NCBI GenBank assembly: GCA_039621445.1
Contig: CP154957.1
Location: 7,629,114 to 7,693,113, forward strand
DNA from: Euglena gracilis
Lineage: Eukaryota; Euglenida; Euglenophyceae; Euglenales
Direction of reading: 5' to 3'
DNA length: 64,000 bases
Under the pieces are notes generated by a model that saw nothing but the letters and a program-made list of their open reading frames with translations, did no database searches and was not told the DNA's origin. The translations under genes were made by a program, and so were the position numbers. How positions within the stretch are numbered: position 1 is the first letter of the stretch; each line of letters opens with the position of its first letter. Positions 31,150 to 41,697 of the stretch are shown here, in pieces.

Positions 31150-31485
31150 ATACCGCCCCGGTGAACTGTAACGTAACAAATCAGCAAGAACAGGCAGGAG
31201 ACAGGTCCCCACAAGTACAGGTCAGCGACTACGGGACCAAAGGACAGTTTCCTGGGCAGGTCGGATCAAAGGAAAAAATTGACATTTTTGACGCTGATGT
31301 CAAATTCAGAAAAGATATTTTCAGCATACTTGTGACGAAGAAACCAAAAAGAATCTTTTCGATTAAAAATATTTTCAATTCAAGAAATTAGGTTTTTCGA
31401 ACAGAAAAATTCAGAACACTTATAGGACACAGGTCAGCGGGTATGAGGGTCCCCCCCAAAAAAACGATAGGTTAGTGGGCACAGC
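31150..31485. other. Region without a supported gene
   Basis: A/T-rich from about 31270 to 31430, then a short C tract. No RNA gene, repeat or exon recognised. Confidence 0.4.
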
Positions 31486-31489
31486 TTCC

Positions 31490-31660
31490 CATGGGGGGGG
31501 GTAGGTATGTATACAGCCGACGATGTGCCGATCGATCCCCACGGTATGCCCTCTGCCCATATGGGATCTACCAGGACTCACATGACGGGAGTCGAACCCA
31601 CGACCTCCGGTGTGTGAGGCCAACACCTCAGCGGAACAAGCTACCTCGAAGATACTCGCC
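31490..31660 (-). ncRNA. tRNA-Val-like SINE head
   Basis: On the minus strand, TAGCTTGTTCCGCTGAGG (A-box-like) is followed by TTGGCCTCACACACCGG and AGGTCGTGGGTTCGACTCC. The last part gives a paired T-arm with a TTCGACT loop (B box GGTTCGACTCC). The anticodon arm has CAC in a 7-base loop, close to tRNA-Val(CAC). The acceptor stem does not pair (region 31580-31660), so it is a SINE promoter head or a decayed tRNA rather than a working tRNA. The tail (31490-31580) is non-tRNA and ends near TACATACCTACCCCCC. Confidence 0.5.
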
Positions 31661-32180
31661 TTGGTGTCACGCACCGACCACTGCAGTGTGTCGTAGGCTC
31701 TCCAGTCTGCTGCACACAAGGTATCCCAGGGTCCTGGCGACCCATTACCAAGCGCAATTTTTTTCACCGGTTTGTGCTAAAAACAGACAAAGCCTAAACG
31801 CGTGGAGTACCCCACGGCGACCCCCCCCCCAGGTTTGGCGGACCAACCCACCCAACCCCCCCTCCCTGGGGCCCAACCTTCAAATTACCCCTGGTTGAGG
31901 AATACTGGATAGCAAAATTTGAATCCTGATTGCGGTTTGACTACAGGTGAGGAGAGGCATCTTGGCGAGTCTCGTTGGGGTGTGTGGACGAGGGGCTGGG
32001 GGTCAACTATGGCAGCCTTGAGGCAGCCTTGAGGAAGTCGCCACCGGCGCACAGTGACGTGTTGTGTTGAAAAGTTGGCACCCAGGGCTAGCCGCTGAAT
32101 TGTCTCGTCGATAACATTTATTGAAATTCATCATCTTTTTTTTTTATAACAAAAATAACATTTTTTAAAAACGAAATACA
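31661..32180. other. Region without a supported gene
   Basis: Mixed-composition sequence with a C9 tract near 31820 and an A/T-rich part near 32100-32180. No supported feature. Confidence 0.4.
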
Positions 32181-32183
32181 CAG

Positions 32184-32325
32184 ATTTGGCTATGACCACT
32201 CCAACCCTGCCAACCAAGGAAGGCTCCGAGAATTCGAGGTTCCTTGGACCTGGGATCAAATCGGCCCCCGGAGGGAACTCAAATGCTCGGAGACAGCACC
32301 GGCCCAAGCAACGCTGCGGAAATGA
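32184..32325 (+). CDS. Exon-like terminal sequence, unknown
   Basis: ATACACAG precedes a frame reading FGYDHSNPANQGRLREFEVP, then WTWDQIGPRRELKCSE and a TGA at 32323-32325. Composition is balanced, with Trp, Tyr and charged residues and no low complexity. The polypyrimidine tract is weak (an A-rich stretch precedes), and the minus frame is also open. No family recognised. Confidence 0.3.
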
Positions 32326-32787
32326 CTGAAAATTTCTAGAGGATATAGTTCTGATGCACACATCTCCGATTTGGGCAAAACTGCACCTGAAAAAAAAGCC
32401 CTTTTCCGTTGTCAAGTCCTTGCCTGGGAATTGTCACCCGAGGCATTCCTTGCTGAATTCCCAACTTGGGAGGCAGCCATCTCTGACTGCCTTGTCAGGT
32501 GACTCATTCCAGGGGGGGGGATCCAGAGATGCCACACAATAATTTTGCCCCTCAAACTTCCAGATTCAAAATACGAAACAATGGCTGAGTGCGGGTGGGG
32601 ATCCATGAATAAATACATGTCAGGGATAAATAAATACATGGAAAAAAATCAGCAAAAATACACCAAAATATTCAAAGTACCCCTCCCATACCCAGATGGG
32701 CCCTCCACTGATCCAGAAATGCGACATTAACACGGGTGCCAACAACACACCGCCACACATGGTCCCATAAACAGACAAAATAACATA

Positions 32788-33244
32788 CCCGCCCCCCCCC
32801 CCCGGGCAATTGTCGCGCGACAAATTGGGCAACACGGAGGGGGGGTGACAATTTTCCGGGGTGACAATTTGGCTGGCACAGAGGGGGGTGACAATTGCCC
32901 GGGGGCGTCAATTGCCCACCCATGTAAGCCACATTAAAACCAAATGACCAAAAACACCATCTGAAACACAAGTGAATGCGCAAAAATGCAGTTATGGTTG
33001 TGATATTGTGCAGAGCATTTGGTATGCGAAAGTTCTCAGAACGTTGTAGCAAAATAGAAGATCAATCGAGTCGTGTCGGCGAAAAGAAAGTTCACAAACA
33101 TCTTCTGTGGGGGGGGTGACAAATTGGGCAGCACAGAGGGGGATGACAATTTCCCGGGGTGACAAATTGGCCGGCACACCCAGGGGTGACAATTGCCCGG
33201 GGGGCGTCAATTGCCCGGGGGCGTCAATTGCCCGGGGGGGGGGG
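32788..33244. mobile_element. C/G-capped inverted-repeat element with CAATTG motif, 457 bp
   Basis: Left end TA, then CCCG-C12-GGGCAATTG; right end CAATTGCCC, G11, TA. Each arm is a degenerate tandem of GGTGACAATTTGCCCGG-type units, including GCACAGAGGGGG. A core of about 190 bases (32925-33110) looks unique and has no open frame. No transposase. Confidence 0.75.
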
Positions 33245-33299
33245 TACCCAATTGTCCAATTGTGTCTTTTTGGTGCTGTTCGAAACATTTTTTAGTCAC

Positions 33300-35160
33300 C
33301 AAATTTGAAACATGAAAGAAATTCATGTCATGTTGACAAACAGGACCAAATACTTTTGCTTCCCCAAAACAATTTCAGAATATTGGGCAATGTTTTCCCA
33401 GACAATTGCAAAAATGTGACTGGGTGTATCAACGACAACTGTCTGTTGATTCCCTGTATAAGGAGGTAAAATAAAAAAATTGAAAACACTTTTTACAATA
33501 GAATTGAAAAAAATTAATACAGAAATGTGTTGCTGCACAGTTGATTGCGCTCAAACAACGCTTCAACCTATGCTCCACTCCACTTTGGTCTTCAATCTGA
33601 GGCTATCCGTCTTCAGCCATCCCTGGCCCTCCTTCCACCGCTTTTGATACTTGCTTATCCAAGAGATCTTTGAAACTGCCGTGACGCAATGATCCTCCCA
33701 AACACCACATACCAAAACAAAACAGAACAGAACAAACACAAAACGAACAAAAAATAAACCACACCTCATTATCTGACTGGATACTTTTTAGGGGAAGTGG
33801 TGTGGGGCAACAAAGGCCTGCGCGCCTCGCACCCCAACGTCTCACTTCGCTGTCGCTGGAGCTGCCCCCTGGAGGGCAGCCTTTGGGTCACAATGGCGCA
33901 GGCTCCAGATGGCTCCTTCCCACAGACAGGCCATGAGCAAGCAATGGGGAATGGGATGGGCACGTTTCTGTGATATGATCTGATATCGCTTTTGTAGAAA
34001 TAAAATATGAACACAAACAGGTATTGAATTATATTTGGAATGTATGCATGAACAAACAAACAAATGAATGGATAGAAAAATAAAAACGGATGGGTTGGTA
34101 AATGAAAGACAGAAAACAAACCAAACCAAAACAAACAAACACAAAACTTTATTAGAAACATCCACACTAACCATCATTAATTAAATAAATTTGAATAAAC
34201 TATCTGTTTCCACAGCCCGGCTAGGAGCCTGGAAAAAATGCTGGATGTCTGGAATCTGGGGGGAGGGTTCTTTGCGGCATTAGGAATTCCCTGGTTCACT
34301 GCAAAGCAGTGATTCCCTCGAGGCCACCTCCAGAGGTTGGCTTCGGACCAGTCGCATTTGCAAGTGCTAAGAAACTATGCCACTGAAATGGATCGCCAAA
34401 ATGACGGAAATTATCTACCCTTTCCATTTCTTCCAACACCGGGGGGGTTGCTGAAACAAAATTTAGGTCTACTTTCTTCCACGTAAAACGCCGGCTTCTT
34501 TGAAAAAAGAGTTGGCAGAGGTCAAAGATCAGGTTTTTGAAAAAATTTTGGGTGAAAAATCCCAACCCCACTGGAGTTGGCCGTTTTGGGCGGCTGGGCT
34601 GGGACCCCATCCCCTGGGCAGGGGGGAGGGTTAAGCCAGAAGCTTTTATTCAGCCAGCACCTTTTTTCCAGCCGGTCCTTCCAAAATTCCTCGCAATTAA
34701 CTCCATTTTGGGCTGGTGGATCTGGACCAAAATCAGCAGAACGAGTGCCCTGCTGGCATTCCATCTCACAGAAACAACTCGAGATTCACATGGGAGGCTG
34801 GCAGGGGGAGGGGAAAGGAATCGGTTCCGTACGAGGAACGCTTTCACGCGTCGACACACAGGTTGCGTATGAACAGGGGTCGGGGAGAGGTGGGCAAAGG
34901 AGACACAGGGAAGCGAATGGGACCATAGCAGAGCAGGGCCGGAAAAAGAAAGGCAAGGCTGTGGCCTTTTGAGACGCTTCATTTGGTTGGTCCGTGATCC
35001 ACACCGCCGCGACAGGTGTTATCCCGATCTATCAAAGCCATAGACTCGCACATGAGATCAGCTGCAGCTTTTGGGTGCACACTTTTCTTTCCCTACACAA
35101 CCAATCCTCAGAGGTGGGCTTCCTCCCTGCCCTCTGACGCCCTGGGAGGTGACTGACTGG
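33300..35160. other. About 1.9 kb with no supported gene
   Basis: A/T-rich to about 34200 (ACAAAC-rich near 34060-34145). A short stretch at 33880-33960 (GGAGCTGCCCCCTGGAGGGC) is palindromic. From 34300 to 34980 composition is more balanced and several frames are open on both strands, but none has convincing splice edges. Confidence 0.4.
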
Positions 35161-35181
35161 TTTTTTTCTTGGAGTTCCCAG

Positions 35182-35239
35182 CTGGCTTGAGTGTTGAAGA
35201 CTTGCGGTATCGTCCCCGCTGCCGCTGGCCCGGGAAAAG
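35182..35239 (+). CDS. Short exon-like sequence
   Basis: A T-rich acceptor TTTTTTTCTTGGAGTTCCCAG (ending 35181) precedes LSVEDLRYRPRCRWPGK; GTCAAC follows at 35240 as a possible donor. The frame is charged and GC3-rich over its 3' half. Too short to assign. Confidence 0.35.
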
Positions 35240-35954
35240 GTCAACAAAAGAAAGACAAAGACATGGTCAAAATCGAGTGGTTTTTGGCCATATGGGCCGA
35301 AATTTGGGGATCGAACCCACCCCCAGGAATTTTGAAGCAAAATACTCTGGCAGAGTCACCACTGGAGTCTCATTTGGATTTGGGCGAGCTTGGGAGACAA
35401 AAATGTGGAGCCCCTGGCCGTTGCTCTGAGGAGGCTGTAAAGGTTTTGAGGCAGGTTTGTTTCGTCAAAATACATGTGTTACCACTTTCAAGATACCTGA
35501 AACCAGTTTTTGAGGGGTGGGTTGGTTCCAGGGGTTGAAAATTTGCTCCAAAAACTTCTGATTCCTGGCGTGGAAGAAACTTTACAAGGGACCACGTTTA
35601 TTGGCGCTGCCAGCGACTCTGCCGGCATTTAGGAAGCAGCACCAGTCAAAAAAAAATTGTCTGCCACTGTGGGAAGCAATGTGGCTCTGCCAGTTCAGCA
35701 GGGAAAGCCAATCTGCTCTGTGAGGTGAGCTGCGAAGGGGAGTCATACGACAAAAAGCAGCGATGGTGCGCTCAGAACAAAGGATGTCAAGCTGCACCGA
35801 AGATTGGTGTCGCAAAAACAAAATGCTGGCAGGGCTTGCAGGCAAAGGGAGGGGGGCAGGGTATTGTGGGGGGGGGGGAAGGGGTGGTACGGAGCCCCCT
35901 TTGGTGGTCCGATCCACCCCCTTTTTGGGCAAAATTCCTCTACGGCGCCGAAAA

Positions 35955-36190
35955 AAAAGGGCCCAAATAACCTGGCGGGGGGGGAGGGAAGGCCAAAAAG
36001 ATGGTTCCAATAACTTGGCACCCCGCCAAGTTATTTGGGGAGGGGGGTTTACGCTTCTTCGCATCAGGTTTTCTCCGCAGGGGAGATTACTGGAACCATC
36101 TTTTTTTGCCCCCCCCCCCCCCGCCAAGTTATTCGGCCACCGCCAGGAGCAAGGGCCCCCCCACGTTATTTGGGGGGGGGGGCGGGTTTA
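35955..36190. repeat. Cluster of AATAACTTGGC motifs with C/G tracts
   Basis: The motif (or its complement) occurs at about 35967, 36010, 36027, 36121 and, degraded, at 36165, in alternating orientation and next to G or C runs. 36012-36040 is a hairpin: AATAACTTGGC-ACCCC-GCCAAGTTATT. A GATGGTTCCA...TGGAACCATC inverted pair (36000 and 36090) encloses part of it. Confidence 0.65.
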
Positions 36191-36328
36191 TGACTTTCTC
36201 TGGGTTCAAAAACGTCTTTCACTTCAGTGAGAAATGAATTTTTTCTGGGGGGGGCGGACCCTTTTGACTGACTGGGGGGGCGGACAGTTTGAGGTGCGTC
36301 TCAGGGAACCAGAATTTCTTCCACTGAC

Positions 36329-36606
36329 TCATCGTAACAGCACTGGAACAGCACTGGAAGTGCGGGTGCACTTGACACCCTGGGGGAGGGCCATGGCGCC
36401 TGCCCGCTTGTGCCCCCCAAAAGTGTCGATCGGCGGGGAAAGGTCAAAGACACCGAGCCGGATGACAAGCCCTGAACTTTTCGGAGAAGCCACATGGCCC
36501 AGTTGTGCCAAGGCACCCGCGGACACGAGGGGCGGGGGCAGCGGGTTTGGGGCAACCCGCTGCTTTCCGGCAACCGCGAGGGGGCAGTTGGCCATTGTTC
36601 GCCAGG
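36329..36606 (-). CDS. Minus-strand terminal exon-like sequence
   Basis: The minus frame reads SAGALAQLGHVASPKSSG, LVIRLGVFDLSPPIDTFGG and MALPQGVKCTRTSSAVPVLL, then stops at 36329. Residue use is balanced. A second minus frame and a plus frame are also open but more Arg/Pro-biased. The 5' edge is near ATGGCCAACTGC (36600), beside a CAGGGCGGTCCTT repeat end. No family recognised. Confidence 0.35.
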
Positions 36607-36640
36607 GCGGTCCTTGCGCAACAAAAAAAAAGTTTACGTT
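36603..36640. repeat. Isolated end of the CAGGGCGGTCCTT MITE family
   Basis: CAGGGCGGTCCTTGCGC matches the terminus of the elements at 16809 and 21837; no partner end was found nearby. Confidence 0.4.
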
Positions 36641-36754
36641 CCGCCGGGCCCAATGAACATTCAATGATGCCACGGGAACAATGGGCAAAAAACAACAACG
36701 AAAATCGGCATGTTTTTTGGGGGGGGGGAAAGAGGGTCGACAACACAGAAGAAG

Positions 36755-36930
36755 TAATTTATGCAATAAAAGTAATTTAATAATATTCAACAGTAATTTA
36801 TGGATCAAAAGTAATTCAATAATATTTAACAGTAATCTATGCATTAAAAATAATCCAATCGTAATTAAAAATCATTTATGCATTAAAAGTAAATTAATAA
36901 TAATTAACAGTAATATATGCATCCTTGAAC
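36755..36930 (+). repeat. A/T-rich tandem repeat
   Basis: Imperfect units of TAATTTAATAATATTCAACAG, TATGCATTAAAAGTAA and variants, about 33 bp each, four to five copies. Confidence 0.7.
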
Positions 36931-37138
36931 TGTCGCCCATCCACACAAAACAGAAAAAAACTGTGTCTTTCAAATTTTCGAGCCCGTTCGAGCACCAGAC
37001 TGCCTGTTGGTTCGTTGGCTGTCGCTGTTGACCTTAGGCTGAAAGGCGGTCCTGGGTATATAAAAAACGTCCCATAAGGAGCACCCTGCCATTTGGTTTC
37101 ATTGCAGCTTGGGGGGGGGGGGCTGGAGAGACACACAG

Positions 37139-37262
37139 TGGCCAGGAAACGGTCGGTGACGTGCACCTCTTTGAAGGCATGGGGAGGGGCGGGCCCCCAG
37201 CCAACCTGGCCTCGCCCAAGGCGAGCGAGGGGTTGCTGCCAGCCAGCCCACTTTGGTGCATA
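37139..37262 (+). CDS. Exon-like sequence, unknown
   Basis: GAGAGACACACAG (ending 37138) precedes a frame reading QETVGDVHLFEGMGRGGPP, then ANLASPKASEGLLPASPLW; third positions are mostly G/C. The frame stays open to 37388 through ELVKVQGVQVLTTPDQAVFF, which is also protein-like, so the exon may extend further. No family recognised. Confidence 0.35.
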
Positions 37263-37364
37263 ATTTTACTCCCTTCTGCTTTGAAAGAGCTGGTGAAAGT
37301 ACAAGGAGTTCAGGTACTGACCACTCCTGACCAGGCTGTTTTTTTTACCAACCCCGGGGGGCGG

Positions 37365-37665
37365 AGGGGGGGTCCGGAGTGCCTGTGAGTGCCTGCCCAG
37401 GCAGGCACTACCCCCCCCCCGGGGGGGGGTCGGATTTCGGCCTGTGCCCAGGACCATAGTACGTCATGAGGGTCAGGAGCAGGCTGTATTTTAGTCGGGT
37501 GCCGACCCCACCCCAGGGGAGGGGGTGCCTGCCTGGGCAGGCACTCCAAGGCACTCCCGATCTGACCCCCCCCAGGGGGGGGTAGGGCACATGGCCAAAA
37601 GTGCCCTAGCACAACCCCGGCGCCAAAGGCGCCGGGGAGCCAAAAATGGCCTATTTTCAAAGGAA
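37365..37665. repeat. Dispersed repeat, GCAGGCAC family
   Basis: Shares CAAAGGCGCCGGGGAGCCA and ATTTTCAAAGGAATG with 15655-15935. Several GCCTGCCCAGGCAGGCAC palindromes flank C/G tracts. Confidence 0.55.
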
Positions 37666-37859
37666 TGTGTGCCAAGCGCCATTTTCATTTTTTTCCCGTC
37701 CTGCTGTGTTGGGTGCGGCTGGACGGACATTGGACCTGTCTTCCCCTCTGGGGCTCTGCCTTAAAGGAGGCATGATTGGGATCATACATCCACTTGGTGA
37801 CCCCCCTCTTTGGCTAATGCCCGGGCTCCTTCGATCCTTTGGACCCCTAACGTAATCAA

Positions 37860-38285
37860 TTGGGGGGGGGCAATTGGGGGGGGGGGATCGAGGACCCCTG
37901 CCCCCCGAATTTTTTGTGCATATTTGGATTGGTCATGACTTTTCCTTATCTGGCAAATTGTAAATTGTTAAAAACGAACGTTTTTGGAGGAATTCTAGGC
38001 CATTTTCGCCGCCTTGCCGAAATTAGCCAGTCTTGTCCCCATGGCCAATTAACCAACTAGGGGGGGGTTGCTGAGCTCTTATCCCTTTATGGGTAAGAGC
38101 GAAGTTTACCCCTGGGGAAAAGGGGTTCGAACCCCCCCCCCCGGGGACAGGAACCAGCAGATTATGAAATTAGTTTTCTCAGCCGCGAGCGACTGTCAGG
38201 GGGAGTGGGTTCTTTTCCCGGGCTGCACCCTCTTTTGGAACCCACCCAGGCACGCCCCCCCCCCCCCGACACCACCCTGTCTGGC
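37860..38285. other. Low-complexity region, one possible short exon
   Basis: Mostly G/C-tract sequence. At 38174-38250, after TTAGTTTTCTCAG, a plus frame reads SDCQGEWVLFPGCTLFWNP. The C-x-G-x-W start is vaguely like a thrombospondin type 1 repeat, but too short to call. Confidence 0.25.
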
Positions 38286-38299
38286 TGAAACCCCTTAAA

Positions 38300-38395
38300 A
38301 AATTCATTATTATTAAATTAAATCAAATTAAATTAAATTAAATTATTATTAAATTAAATTAAATTCGAAATAAAATTATTATTATTAAAAAATCT
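38300..38395 (+). repeat. AAATT microsatellite
   Basis: AATTAAATTAAATTATTATT repeats, with TTATTATTATT at the end. Confidence 0.9.
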
Positions 38396-38613
38396 GGTCT
38401 GGACTAACCCAGGTGCCTTCACCCCCCCCCTTCCGGAGCCCGGCCCAACCCACCCACCTGCCCACTCACTCACCCACCCACCAACCCACCACTCTCGAAA
38501 CCTCCCCCAGGGGGAGGGGTCACGCAGTCCAGTGAATGCATGGCTGGGATATTAAGTATTCTCTTCCGCCACTTCACCATCCTCGCTGACGTTGCTCAGG
38601 ATAATGTCAAAGG

Positions 38614-39324
38614 CAGGGCTGTGTATGGGAAGACCACCACCCCACCCACCACCACCACCACCACCACCACCACCACGCAAAAGGCATTTCTGCCTCTGTG
38701 TCGGGTTTGAAGACTGAAGGAGAGAGGGGGTGCCCCATCCACCAGGGGGGACCTCAGGTGGACTGCGGCTTCTTGTCGGTTGAGGCAACGTCATGTGTTC
38801 TCTGTTAAATGTGTTCACCCTGGGGAGGGGTCCGGGAAGGGTCCTTGAGGGCCATATTTTGGGGTCAAGGTTTCCTTGGCGCTTCGTGCTGAAAACGGGC
38901 CAAACTAAGCAAAACACTGCCACTGGCAGGTACCCAGTCAGCTCGACCCCCTGCTGAGGAGGAGGGAGTTCAGCGAACCCATACGCCATGCCTCACCCCC
39001 CGGAGGTCCACTTTAAAAAAAAATCCTGCCTCGATTTTGACCTCGAAATTGGTGCCCCTCACCCACCACTCCCAAGGTTTGGGGCAGGGGTTTTTTCTAA
39101 GGCCGGGGGGGGGGGTTCCCCGGGGGGGGGGTCCCGGGGGACCCACAAAAAAATGGCCGAAAATCGCGAAAAGTGCTAAAAATAGCACTTTCTCGGCGCC
39201 GAATATCCCACCCCCTCCGGGGGGACCCCCCGGGGGGGCTCGGCCGAACCCACCCCCCTACCCCCCCCCCCCCGGGGTCCACGACTAAAAAAACCCTTGG
39301 TTTGGGGATTCCTGTTCAGCCCTG
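38614..39324. mobile_element. Probable hAT-like element, 711 bp
   Basis: Ends CAGGGCTGTGTATGGGAAG and GGATTCCTGTTCAGCCCTG resemble the termini at 15945 and 19410. Flanks GTCAAAGG and GTTTGAGG agree at five of eight bases, so the target duplication is weak. The interior holds a CCA microsatellite (38637-38676) and, at 39085-39300, a second repeat (CAGGGGTTTTTTCTAAGG ... GACTAAAAAAACCCTTGG) similar to 57577-57836. Confidence 0.5.
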
Positions 39325-39329
39325 GTTTG

Positions 39330-39665
39330 AGGTCTGCCGCACACTACGGGCAAAGCTGTGGTTGGCAACAGAGGCCCGGCACGGGGCATGCCTCAGGATG
39401 AGACCCCCCTTGAACCATCGTCGACAGACGAGCCGTCTAAAACCGGGGTGGTGTTTCTCAGCGGCTGTTGCGCGCAAACGCTGCTGAGACACAATGTTTG
39501 GCACTGCAAATTGTGACAGGCGGACGGTCATGCACGTGTGCAGCCTTTGTGGCACTTGATGCTTGGATGTCTGTTGGCACATGTGTTAAACCCCACAACA
39601 AGGAGCGAGAATGCCAAAACCATCCCTCCAAAGAACATGCCGGGTTAGAGGAACAGCACTTAATA
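39330..39665. other. Undetermined sequence between two elements
   Basis: Balanced composition and open frames on both strands (plus 39173-39487 and 39468-39683; minus 39316-39582), none with clear edges. It may be single-copy DNA or part of an old transposon. Confidence 0.3.
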
Positions 39666-39669
39666 TTTA

Positions 39670-39924
39670 CCCCCCCCCCCTAGTCGTACGACCGGGTTCC
39701 TGCAACCTGTGACCGGGGGGGGGGGTGGTCGTAACACCCCCATAACCTGCAACCTGTGACCGGGGGGTGGTCGTAAATGCGGGGGCGGTCATAGGTGAAG
39801 TAGTGTTAAAATTTTCGTAACCTGCAACCTGTGACCGGGGGGGGGGTCATAACACCCCATGACCTGCAACCTGTGACCGGGGGGTGGTCGTAAATGAGGG
39901 GTGGTCGTACGACTAGGGGGGGGG
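39670..39924. mobile_element. C/G-capped inverted-repeat element, GTCGTACGAC type, 255 bp
   Basis: TA, then C11-TAGTCGTACGACC on the left; GGTCGTACGACTA-G8, then TA on the right. The interior is five tandem copies of CCTGCAACCTGTGACCGGGG + GGTCGTAA. No coding capacity. The right TA opens a TACA microsatellite. Confidence 0.8.
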
Positions 39925-40083
39925 TACATACATACATACATACATACATACATACATACATACATACATCCATACATACATATATATACTACATACATAC
40001 ACACACATACATACATACATACATACATACATACATACATACATACATACATACATACATACCTACATACATACATACCTACA
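39925..40083 (+). repeat. TACA microsatellite
   Basis: About 35 units with a few variants (TATATATACTACA, TACC). It lies between two C/G-capped elements. Confidence 0.95.
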
Positions 40084-40085
40084 TA

Positions 40086-40619
40086 CCTCCCCCCCCCTTG
40101 TCCAACGACCACTAAATATCGCTACTGACCGGGGGGTGGTCGTTAGACAAGACCGGGGTCAAAAAATTTTCTCCCGCGTGCACAAAATGGTCACAAAATG
40201 GTCACAAAATGGCCAAAAGTGGTCAAAATGGGGCAAAAAGTGGATAAAAGCAGTCAGAAGTGGCTTAAAATGGCCACAAATGTGAAAAAATAGCCAGAAG
40301 CAGCCAAAAATTGGCATAAATGAAGCAAAAATGCATTCATAGCATCCAAAAGTGGCCTAATTTGCCAAATGCAGCCCAGTGTGGCCAAAAGTGGCCAAAA
40401 GTGGCCCAAAATGGCCAAAACATGGCCAAAAAAGGCCAAAAATTGCCAATTTGCAAGGAAACCAGGCAAAAAAAAAACTTGTTGACCAGGTGCAAAATCT
40501 GCCATGAAAGTTGTAAGAAAAGGCTGGAGGTAAGAACGCGACGTCTGGAAAAAAGATCACCTGGAAAAAGATCGCTACTGATCGGGGGGGGGGGGTGGTC
40601 GTTGGACAAGGGGGGGAGG
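40086..40619. mobile_element. C/G-capped inverted-repeat element, TTGTCCAACGACC type, 534 bp
   Basis: Ends are TA-CCTC-C8-TTGTCCAACGACCAC and GTGGTCGTTGGACAA-G7-AGG-TA. Just inside the left end the sequence folds back on itself (GTGGTCGTTAGACAAG at 40136), so each terminus is also a local hairpin around G tracts. ATCGCTACTGA-CGGGGG occurs near both ends. The interior (40180-40460) is a degenerate TGGCCAAAA array. It is inserted within a TACA microsatellite, with TACA on both sides. Confidence 0.85.
40180..40460 (+). repeat. TGGCCAAAA degenerate array
   Basis: About 20 imperfect 9-16-bp units such as TGGTCACAAAATGGTCACAA and GTGGCCAAAAGTGGCC. The same motif fills 59535-59780 and 63530-63800. 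Confidence 0.8.
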
Positions 40620-40714
40620 TACATACATACATACATACATACATACATACATACATACATACATACATACATACATACATACATACATACATACATACAT
40701 ACATACATACATAC
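40620..40714 (+). repeat. TACA microsatellite
   Basis: About 24 uninterrupted units; continuation of the microsatellite split by the element at 40086-40619. Confidence 0.95.
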
Positions 40715-40722
40715 GGCGTTTG

Positions 40723-41045
40723 TGTGGTCAACACCTCCTTGGTGGAGTTCTTGAGGTTCCTGGCTGTAAAAGGCCTCCCAAATGGCTTTCTGGGCTTGAG
40801 AGACTGCAGGGGGTCGGCTGTGAGGGTCTTGAGGCTCCTTGAACTCCTTGAACAAGGCCTCGACACTCCAAGTGGTTGTACTTGAAGATTAAGCTTTGGC
40901 GAGCCCTCCTGCAGTATCCACCAGCCAGATAGGTCTCACAGCACTTGAACAGAACCAGATAGTCGAACTGGCGATCATCCCAGGACCAGATAGCCACAGA
41001 ACCACTTCCGAGACGTCGAACTTGAACGCCGGCGTTCTGCACGCC
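40723..41045 (-). CDS. Minus-strand coding-like sequence
   Basis: The minus frame reads GSGSVAIWSWDDRQFDYLVL, FKCCETYLAGGYCRR and RQSLIFKYNHLECRG: aromatic-rich, no low complexity. It then continues into a less certain 3' part (FKEFKEPQDPHSRPP in a neighbouring frame). CTATCTGG is repeated four times in the DNA, which hints at an internal duplication. It lies about 45 bases downstream (minus sense) of the exon candidate at 41091-41210. Family not recognised. Confidence 0.45.
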
Positions 41046-41090
41046 GGCCAGATGCTTGCCAGATAGCCTCTTGGAATTAGAACACTGTAC

Positions 41091-41210
41091 CAGGCGGCGC
41101 CAGACGTTCGCAGCTGTAGAAGAGGTAGAGATAGTGCACCAGAGGGCCTACACGGAGATCGCTGACACAGGCAATTCCTGACTCCACGGCCGTGTTCCTG
41201 AGGTTCACTT
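41091..41210 (-). CDS. Minus-strand exon, unknown protein
   Basis: CATCGCTGCGCACAG (minus, ending 41211) precedes NLRNTAVESGIACVSDLRVG then PLVHYLYLFYSCERLAPP; GTACAG at 41085-41090 could be the donor. Without splicing the frame stops at 41077. Codons are GC3-biased and the sequence looks like a folded domain. No family recognised. Confidence 0.45.
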
Positions 41211-41536
41211 CTGTGCGCAGCGATGCAGGCGCTTGCCGCGGCGGTCACAGCTGCAGGATCTGATCCTCTATCCACTGATACCTTCAGATCTGGGATCTGT
41301 GATCTCACTTCTGCCAACTTCCAAGGAGAATGGGCTTCTGAGGTCTTTGTAGGCTCGTCGAAGTCTCCTCTACTTACCAATTGAAGGCTTATCCTTGTTT
41401 TGCTCTTGTGCGGCCCTTTTCCCAAGCTTGGAAGACACAGCACGAAGATAGAGTTGATATTTGACCAAAATCCTTCCGCCAGAAGTTCAGAACATAGAGA
41501 CAACAAGAGGGACCTGGGAAAAATGTGATCGTTGTG

Positions 41537-41693
41537 ATACATACATACATACATACATACATACATACATACATACATACATACATACATACATACATAC
41601 ATACATACATACATACATACATACGTACATACATACATACATACATACATACATACATACATACATACATACATACATACATACATACATACG
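41537..41693 (+). repeat. TACA microsatellite
   Basis: About 39 units with a single CGTACA variant near 41625. Confidence 0.95.
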
Positions 41694-41697
41694 CGCA

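Noticed and set aside
31580-31655. Functional tRNA gene
   Set aside because: A and B boxes and T-arm are present, but the acceptor stem does not pair and the D-arm is irregular.
36234-36656. 140-codon plus-strand frame
   Set aside because: The minus frame over the same bases gives more balanced protein sequence; plus is Arg/Pro/Thr-biased with no edges.
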